From CAYLUN01 sp964386865 (GTDB taxonomy: Bacteria; Verrucomicrobiota; Kiritimatiellia; RFP12; UBA1067): a DNA stretch of 30,683 nt. The translations under genes were made by a program, and so were the position numbers. The notes under the pieces are model-generated. The model was not told where the DNA came from. It searched no databases and was given only the letters and a program-made list of their open reading frames with translations. The DNA is taken from contig CAYLUN010000068.1 in NCBI GenBank assembly GCA_964386865.1, positions 1 to 30,683 on the forward strand, written 5' to 3'. Below, piece by piece: positions 26,301-30,683 of this stretch; position 1 is the first letter of the stretch, and each line of letters opens with the position of its first letter.

Positions 26301-29300
26301 CGCGTAGTTGCCGCTGTTCAGCTGGCTCGCCCCGCCGAAGGTCAGCGTGCCGTTGTTCAACGCGAGCGCGGCCGGGTTGTAGGCGGTCATGCCCGACAGC
26401 GTCAACTGAGCCGAGCCCTGCTTAGTCAGAGGCCCCGTACCGGTGAGCGCGGCGGAAACGTCATAGTCGTTGGCGCTGTTGTCGAAGAGCACCGAGGTGG
26501 GCGAGACCACGCCGCCGCTGACGCTGAAGTTGCCGACGGCCGAGTCGTCGAACGTCACGGAGGCGTTCGCCGGGTAGGTCACGGGGCTGACGCCGTCGCT
26601 CCAGTTCTGATCCAGTCCGTCCCACGTTCCCGAGGCCGAGCCGGTCCAGGTCACGCCGGGCACGCCCGCGCCGCTGACGGTCAGCACGATGTTGCTGCCC
26701 GCCGAGCCGAGCGTGGCGTTCGGATACACGGTCAGCAGCGACAGCGAGGCGCCCACGTTGGTTGCGACGCCGGCCACGGTGGTGATCAGCGTGTAGGTGC
26801 CTGCGGGGATGCCGCCCGCGGGGATGTTGAGCGCGATCTTGCTGGCGCCGAACAGCTGCACCTTGGCGTTCACGTTCGTCAGCGCGAGGCGGTCAGAGAC
26901 GCCCGCGACGTTCGAGACGTCGAAGAGCAGCGTTGCGCCCGTCAGCGACAGCGCGTTGGTGGCGCCGTAAGCCAGCGTCAGGGTGCCAACGCTGCCGATT
27001 CCGCCGGGGGCGAGCAGTCCGTTTGTGGCCACATTCACGACGCCGCCGACGACGCCGGAGCCGCTGAGGATGGCGCCCGGGTTGACCGCCACGGTGCTGG
27101 CGGTGGCCAGCGAGCCGTTGACCACCAGCGCGCCGCCGTTGATCGTGGTGACGCCCGCATAGGTGCACGTGCCGCCGATCTGCAGCGCGCCCGCGCCGTT
27201 CTTAGCCAGGAACCGTGTCCCGCCGCTTTGGCCGACTCCGCCCATGGCCAGCGTGTTCGTCAGTACATTGACCGTGCGGTCGGCGTTCATGGTCACCGCG
27301 CCGGTGCCGAGGTTCAGGCTCTTGCTGCCGACGAAGGTGAAGTTGCCGTTCCAGTTGACGGCGTTGTTCGGCGTGAGCGTAAGGGGCGCCCCGCTGGTGT
27401 TGTCGATCGTCACGCCGTCGGCGAGGGTGAAGGCCCCGGTGCCGAGGGCGGTGGCGTTGTTGATGTTGAGCTGGCCGGCGCTCAGGGTCGTGCCGCCGCT
27501 GTAGGTGCTGGGCCCGGAGAGGGTCAGCATGCCCGCGCTAGCCTTGTTCAGCGAGAGATTGCCGCCGATGGAACCGGAGAAAATACCGCTGCCGCCGCCG
27601 TTGCAGACCGTCAGGGCGGCCGCGTTCAGGATGCTGTTGGTGATGAGGCCGGAGCCGCTGATCGCGCCGATCGTGTCGCTGACGCGCACATCGAACGTGC
27701 CGTCGATCAAAAGGCTGTAGACGTCGCCCAAGTCGTTGGTGGTCAGCTCGCGCAGCGTGGCGTTAGGCCTGACCTGCCACGGGGCGTCCGTGCTTCCGCC
27801 GTGCTGCAGCTCGACGGTGCCCTCGCCGACCACGAACACGGCGCGGTGGTTCGGGTCGCCGGTGAAGCGCAGCAAGCCGGAGCCGGTCTTGTAATTCGTG
27901 TTCGAGCCGACGTCCTGCGTGTTCGCCGACACAAACATAACCGAGTCCGGGCCGACGTCGAAGGAGGAGCCGTCATAGAGCCAAATGTTACCAGCGTAGG
28001 TGTTGGTTACGCCGGACTTCGTGGAGAGGGCGCCTCTGAGTTCGAGGTTCTCGCCAGAAGCAAAGGTGGTGGCGTTGGTGCCGGCAAGCTCCAGCGTGCC
28101 GCCAGCGGCGACCACCGTGCCCAGCGCAGTCGTGCCCAGCGCGCTGGGGTGCCAAGCCCGGAGCAGGCCGTTTGTGACGACGGTCAGGCCGGCGTAGGTG
28201 TTCGCGGCGGCGAGGGTCAGCGAGCCGCTGCCGGTGGCGGTCAGGTTGCCGCCGCCCGAGATCACGCCGCTGTTGGTCTGCGCGGCGGAGCTGGCGTAGA
28301 CGAACTCGCCGTTGTTGACGAGGTTCGTCGCGTAGACGCCGCCGCCGAGCTGCCCGGCGCCGCCGAGCTTCAGCGTGCCCGACACGATGGTGGTCTGCCC
28401 GGTGTAGAGGTTGGCACCCGAGAGCGTGACGGTGCCCGAGCCGAGCTTGTAGACCACGCCCGTCCCGTCGATGGCGGCGGAGACCGTGTAGTCATTGACG
28501 CTGTTGTTGAACAGCACGGAGCCGGGGGCGACCGGGGCGGCGCTGCCGACGGTGAAGCTCGCTGCCGAGTCATCGAACGCGACCGCGTCGCCCGGCGCGA
28601 AGGCCACGGCGGCGCTGCCGTTGGTCCAGTTGAAGTTCGGATCCGCGTCGTCCCAGTTCGCCGACGCGACGCCCGTCCACTTCGTCGCGTACGTGCCTCC
28701 GACCACGTCCAGCATTACGCTGGTGGCGTTGGTCACGAGCGTGGCATTCGGGTATTCGGGCGAGAGCACGAAGATGCCGGCGCCGGCGCGCGAGGGGAAG
28801 GTCAGCAGCGTGTAGGTGCCGGCCGGCGCCACGCCGTTGGGGAACGTGACGACGATGGTGTTCGTGCCGGCCGTGGTCAGCGTGCGGCCGACCTCAACCT
28901 TGTCGGTGACCACGTTCATCGCGTCGGCGGCCGACAGGTCGAACAGCAGCGTGCTGCTGGTCAGGGATACGGTGTTGGTCAGGCGCAGCGTGCCGAGCGT
29001 GTTGATGTCGCCCGGCGCGAGCAGGCCACCTGCGTTCACCGTGACGGGGCCGAAGACCGAGCCGTTGCCGGCCAGGAGCGCGCCGGTGTTGACCGTCACC
29101 GCGCTGCCTAGGGCCAGCGAGCCGGGGTAGTTGACGAGCAGCTTGCCGGCGTTCACCGCGGTCGTGCCCGTGTAGGTGTTGGTGCCGGAGAGGAGCCACG
29201 TGCCGGAGCCGGCTTTGACGACGTTCAGGGCATTGCCGCCGGTGTTGGCGAGCGAGCCGCTGAACGCGCCGACACCGGGGCCCGAGCCCTGGAGCGTGAG

Positions 29301-30509
29301 CTGACGGCCGCCGCCGGTCAGAACCGGCGTGGCGCTGAAGGTCAGCGTGCCGCTGGGGCCGTTCTGCTCGAGCGTACCGGTGGTGTTGAGCACGACGACG
29401 CGGTCGCTGGTCTCGCCGGTGCCGGTGTAAACCAGTTTGCCGGTCGAGGCGAAGTAGATGTTGGTGCCTTTGCCGAGGTTGCTGTTCGTCGAGCCGCGGT
29501 TGCCCACCTTGGACACGCTGACGATGGAATTCGCGCCGATGCAGAGGTGGCCTTCAAAGGTGTTGTTGCCGTTGAGCACGTAGGTGCCGGATCCGGGCGC
29601 GATCGTCCCGGGCTGCCAGGTCTCGATACCGCCCAGGCCCGTGATTTCGCTGTCGATGACTAGCGTCTGCCCGTGCGCGACATACAGATCGGCATAGTTG
29701 TAGCCGCCGCTCGTCAAGCCGTCCGTGGTACTCAGCCGGAGCTTGCCGGCGCCGGTGATCCTGCCGCCGTACAAGCAGTTCAGCGTGTTGCCGCCGCCGC
29801 TGTTGAGGAAAAGCTCTTTATTGCCGATGTCGAGGACGCTGGTCGGGCCGCCGTTCAGGGTGAGCAGCGTGACCATGTTGGAGCCGGCCAGCGTGACCGT
29901 GCTGCTGTTGGTGATGCTGAGGTAGAGCGTCGGAACGCCGTTCGGCTGGAGGTCGCCGAGGATGCTGATGGGGCCGGAGCCGCTGAGAAGCAGCGTCTTG
30001 GTGCCCGCTCCGCCGCTGGCCTCCACGGGGCAGCCGAAAACCTTGTTGAACGTGAGCGTTTGCGCGGGGTTGTCGTTCCTGAACGCGTAGTTTTGGGTCG
30101 TCCGGTCGAGGCCGAGTTGAATCCCGCAGTTGAACGTCTGGCTGTTGCCGGCCGTGGCCGAAAGCTTGATTTCGCCGTAATCACCCAAGACGAGCGTCTG
30201 GCTGTTGGCCGCGCCACTCCCGACCGAGTAGGCCGCCGCCGCAGGCGAATCAAAGGTGATGGTCTTGATGAAGGAAAGGCCTGTCAGGTCGATGGCCGTC
30301 TGCCCGTTGCCGTCATTATTAAAGAGCGCGGCGTCGGCCGCGTAGGGCGCGGGAGACGCGCTCCAGTTGAGGCTGTTGGTCCAGAACCCGTTTGAGCCTG
30401 GCGCCGTGCTGTTCCACGTTCCGCTCGCGGCATTTGCCACAACCGCAGAGGCCAACACGAACGCCGACACGGCAGACCACACCCGGATACAATACGACTG
30501 TTTTTTCAT
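20355..30509 (-). CDS. Giant secreted protein of autotransporter-associated beta-strand (PATR) repeats with PA14-like insert
   Basis: This 3384-residue protein starts at ATG 30509, preceded by a strong GAGGTGG site (30518-30512). A signal peptide ends near VANA-A (residues 24-28). The body is PATR repeats (SGANTYSGGTTVSNGTLKLG and many variants). At least four larger modules each open with a W-G-x-x-x-x-x-W-D-x-x-x-N-W type segment and FDDSA, and close with GTYTLLTF-like strands. Near residues 2850-2920 two GxGYxxxPxVxxxGGGG units occur. Residues about 3055-3210 resemble a PA14-type carbohydrate-binding domain. The C-terminus ends YFGGTLIRIR; no transporter barrel is visible. The protein is expected to form long beta-helices outside the inner membrane, as adhesin or scaffold. 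About 170 bp upstream are A+T-rich but show no convincing promoter. Composition and modular style match the other giant protein, but the two share no long identical stretch that I could see. Confidence 0.95.
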   Translation of the reverse strand: MKKQSYCIRVWSAVSAFVLASAVVANAASGTWNSTAPGSNGFWTNSLNWSASPAPYAADAALFNNDGNGQTAIDLTGLSFIKTITFDSPAAAAYSVGSGAANSQTLVLGDYGEIKLSATAGNSQTFNCGIQLGLDRTTQNYAFRNDNPAQTLTFNKVFGCPVEASGGAGTKTLLLSGSGPISILGDLQPNGVPTLYLSITNSSTVTLAGSNMVTLLTLNGGPTSVLDIGNKELFLNSGGGNTLNCLYGGRITGAGKLRLSTTDGLTSGGYNYADLYVAHGQTLVIDSEITGLGGIETWQPGTIAPGSGTYVLNGNNTFEGHLCIGANSIVSVSKVGNRGSTNSNLGKGTNIYFASTGKLVYTGTGETSDRVVVLNTTGTLEQNGPSGTLTFSATPVLTGGGRQLTLQGSGPGVGAFSGSLANTGGNALNVVKAGSGTWLLSGTNTYTGTTAVNAGKLLVNYPGSLALGSAVTVNTGALLAGNGSVFGPVTVNAGGLLAPGDINTLGTLRLTNTVSLTSSTLLFDLSAADAMNVVTDKVEVGRTLTTAGTNTIVVTFPNGVAPAGTYTLLTFPSRAGAGIFVLSPEYPNATLVTNATSVMLDVVGGTYATKWTGVASANWDDADPNFNWTNGSAAVAFAPGDAVAFDDSAASFTVGSAAPVAPGSVLFNNSVNDYTVSAAIDGTGVVYKLGSGTVTLSGANLYTGQTTIVSGTLKLGGAGQLGGGVYATNLVNNGEFVYASSAAQTNSGVISGGGNLTATGSGSLTLAAANTYAGLTVVTNGLLRAWHPSALGTTALGTVVAAGGTLELAGTNATTFASGENLELRGALSTKSGVTNTYAGNIWLYDGSSFDVGPDSVMFVSANTQDVGSNTNYKTGSGLLRFTGDPNHRAVFVVGEGTVELQHGGSTDAPWQVRPNATLRELTTNDLGDVYSLLIDGTFDVRVSDTIGAISGSGLITNSILNAAALTVCNGGGSGIFSGSIGGNLSLNKASAGMLTLSGPSTYSGGTTLSAGQLNINNATALGTGAFTLADGVTIDNTSGAPLTLTPNNAVNWNGNFTFVGSKSLNLGTGAVTMNADRTVNVLTNTLAMGGVGQSGGTRFLAKNGAGALQIGGTCTYAGVTTINGGALVVNGSLATASTVAVNPGAILSGSGVVGGVVNVATNGLLAPGGIGSVGTLTLAYGATNALSLTGATLLFDVSNVAGVSDRLALTNVNAKVQLFGASKIALNIPAGGIPAGTYTLITTVAGVATNVGASLSLLTVYPNATLGSAGSNIVLTVSGAGVPGVTWTGSASGTWDGLDQNWSDGVSPVTYPANASVTFDDSAVGNFSVSGGVVSPTSVLFDNSANDYDVSAALTGTGPLTKQGSAQLTLSGMTAYNPAALALNNGTLTFGGASQLNSGNYANNIFDNGSLNYASSANQIYSGMLSGYGCLTKFGNATLTLAGSNLYYGVTTVNAGVLRVSHAYGLGQTTYGTIVNQGGTLDYSNSVNTLSEAITLYGTLSSSAGSNTCNGTVTLAAGAAIDVSTNSTLILKGFTANGAFTKTGNGWLRFTTDPNGNGVMTVAAGIAELSAGTMDANVVVNAGAIFVETAANSLNDSVRVTVNAGGAYRLHASERINAVSGSGTVTRDMTGTATLDIYNNNNQFDVFPGVIQDGLGVLTFTKNGYGDFTLAGANTYTGPTLVNGGGLYVNSPGSLAPSSVVTVNAYLGGNGTVGGPVTVNAGGTLVPGGLNTIGTLTLGSTLALSGSTLLVDMPASGTTCDRVAVAGALTLSGVNTVVLSLPQGSLPAGSYTLMTFASRSGSFVLAGSYPNASLTQTDTSLVLTVTGGGVSGLTWNGNLSPVWDIGTLNWKAGGSPSSFATDAAVTFDDSAASYTVVSGGAVTPSAVTFNNSSVLFPYVVTAPIAGTAPLAKLGVGTTYLNGVDAYNPGSVIVNAGTLSLGAASRLGAGTYNGAIATLGVFNHASSANQTFNGVISGYGQLTKTGSGALTLTAGNTFIGGSTITTGTLIGRGVTNVFGTGTLSLNGGAVDLQNDTAMTFVNNVSLGASTTLKAGRVNTGNGVAHTLGTLTIGGGYTLTVLQGNAVNNNTPYGLTLGTTTVNGSTPVIDVANNGTGLGTLTLGALNGNQSFTKRGAGLLYLPYASGRSGGNTMLSAGTLKLGHGNALGTTGTSLALNGGVLELACDTSIPAINTSMLAPLSGVTIQSGRFSANGEGITHTLGTLSFGCPVIVTNNANVRANSTFGLAFGATTLTNAAFFDVGHNGTGLGTLTLGALNGNFSLTKRGLGTLKLAGIGTSTGDVTNRNGRLIGVTGGSSSNNVFVLSSEQSSAVAKLGVQCNVANTSWACNSLTFNTAAPATTNPVLEFLFGTLPSATTAPLSVRNSATFTVSPTVVVNLSNAGTVPAGTYPLLTMATASTTPALTLTMVGGYAGSSLAWSGDSKTLNLVLSGTPSPLAWGTTGSGTWDVNNSANAVWKDNTATAAFYGEQTGSDNPGSRVLFDDAYIASDTAVTLSSFVSPATVAFSNSLYAYTISGVGAIAGNAGLVKAGTNLLTLATANTYTGGTVVAGGTLTLASGGAISHPTAGNILVADTLLTNALLKIASGASVSNKWLQAGSTNGASGAIYNQGSLVVAGGANFANFALGYGVGGYGYYRHDTAYPLTVAETGIASERNGSGVMDVLQGVVTNGSYFLVNRGTTTQYGQVNITGGRLLMPNSNANVALFWLANSAGLGVLNVSGGGLLGALGTATELDLIKTTTSTAALGVLNILSSGTVQATKVKSSRGEGVALVNFNGGTLKAGNNGNLLLGGSNIDRATVYANGATIDTDGKTVAVSQNLLAPLGNGVTSIPVTADGTGYIGRPVVTLTGGGGVGATAVAEFDPVSQKVTGVTVTSPGYSYTSAPTVTFVGGGGVAPTVGTVSYDAVASGGLTKSGNGVLTLSGANTYSGGTTVSNGTLKLGAANSLPTNSAVTVVGGVLDLNGYTVTNTPFTVLNGSVINGAVVAPTWQGADSGVIQARITSTNGLTKSGSGLLTISAALTYPGDTLINGGTVKLVGRQPGLYEGRVAGNFDLDDANPKTATPLSTRYADLWFNANGESGNIWADNTTYIYNGFLWNDSATNETWTFSKAFDDSVRILINGVNVLQNPIAGATIVSNATVNAGWNRFEVRLGQGTGGVGANGSGGFVGLGVGYDRVGRGQPTPANFKPLADPGDGSLLTLTNVFNLASANLLPTNSAVSVASGALLDLGGTGQALGGLSGAGTVSNGTLAVNGTIAPGGLNTLGTLALPAVSATLSGTLRIDVSDDGTCDVLAVGGNVSLSGLALSVDNVGQLNPSHDYTILTCAGTRTGVFSSKNMPSGWIAVYESNGDVKLKYFGGTLIRIR
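20870..21345 (-). other. PA14-like domain region within the second giant protein
   Basis: The encoded segment starts GLYEGRVAGNFD, continues with TWTFSKAFDDSVRILINGV and ends with NRFEVRLGQGTGG. The order of a YEG opening, a DDSVRI strand and an NGV turn is typical of PA14 domains, which bind carbohydrates or mediate surface contacts. It interrupts the beta-strand repeats near the C-terminus. Identification is by pattern only. Confidence 0.55.
23683..24175 (-). repeat. Internal repeat pair, 453-bp period, in the second giant gene
   Basis: A 40-base stretch at 23683-23722 is identical to 24136-24175. The protein around both copies reads NGTGLGTLTLGALNGN. The offset of 453 bases equals 151 codons, so the frame is kept. 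The flanking protein sequence is related but more diverged. Confidence 0.7.
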
Positions 30510-30683
30510 AACCACCTCACGTTTAAACCAGACTCCTGAAGCAATCGACACAAATCGAGTCAATCAGTGTATAGTTTCCCATTTGTGCTAAGTGTGCGTC
30601 AAGGACAATTCAGGGCAATACAGGACATCGGGTGCAAGGTTGATTTTTTTGAGAAGTGCGATTTTTGTTCTTGTTTTCTCCGA

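Noticed and set aside
30546..30601. TTGACG and TATACA boxes upstream of the second giant gene
   Set aside because: They are about 23 bases apart, too far for a normal sigma70 promoter.

Overview
The window looks like a chromosomal piece of an anaerobic, glycan-degrading member of the PVC superphylum, most likely Kiritimatiellota or a relative. This is an inference from gene content: a hybrid-cluster protein, a sulfatase, a heparinase-type lyase, very large secreted proteins built from autotransporter-associated beta-strand repeats, and G+C-rich DNA. No rRNA, tRNA or CRISPR was seen, so the taxonomy is not proven.

Layout. Positions 1-810 (+) hold the C-terminal part of hcp. A short intergenic region follows with an inverted repeat, a 15-bp tandem repeat and a good sigma70-type promoter. 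This promoter drives a 2531-residue secreted repeat protein (1103-8698, +). Every other gene lies on the minus strand. In the direction of transcription these are: a 3384-residue secreted repeat protein (30509-20355) closed by a textbook intrinsic terminator; a heparinase II/III-family protein (20174-18318); a metallophosphoesterase (18075-16831) and a lipoprotein (16803-15622) 27 nt apart; a 232-bp MITE-like insertion at the lipoprotein stop codon; a sulfatase (15326-13539) and a serine hydrolase (13491-11965) 47 nt apart; a REPIN-like palindromic element; two head-to-tail type II toxin-antitoxin modules (11768-11029 and 10979-10348); a CPBP-family membrane protease (10330-9722); and a SpoU-family RNA methyltransferase (9655-8861), which converges on the first giant gene.

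How the parts may work together (inference). The lyase, sulfatase, phosphoesterase, serine hydrolase and lipoprotein all carry export signals. They look like an extracytoplasmic set for a sulfated, uronate-containing glycan. The two giant proteins would be surface or secreted beta-helical scaffolds or adhesins. Neither ends in a recognisable autotransporter beta-barrel, so their export route is unclear. The toxin-antitoxin block is visibly less G+C-rich than its surroundings. It carries two near-consensus promoters, each overlapped by a small palindrome, and runs into the CPBP protease gene with a 17-nt gap, which suggests a small acquired defence or stability island.

Points most worth a second look: the MITE with 9-bp direct repeats, the apparently leaderless antitoxin gene whose operator-like palindrome covers its -10 box, the tandem repeat abutting the -35 box of the first giant gene, the ~1.7-kb modules inside that gene, and a lipoprotein with an isolated DxxTGAT flavinylation-like motif.
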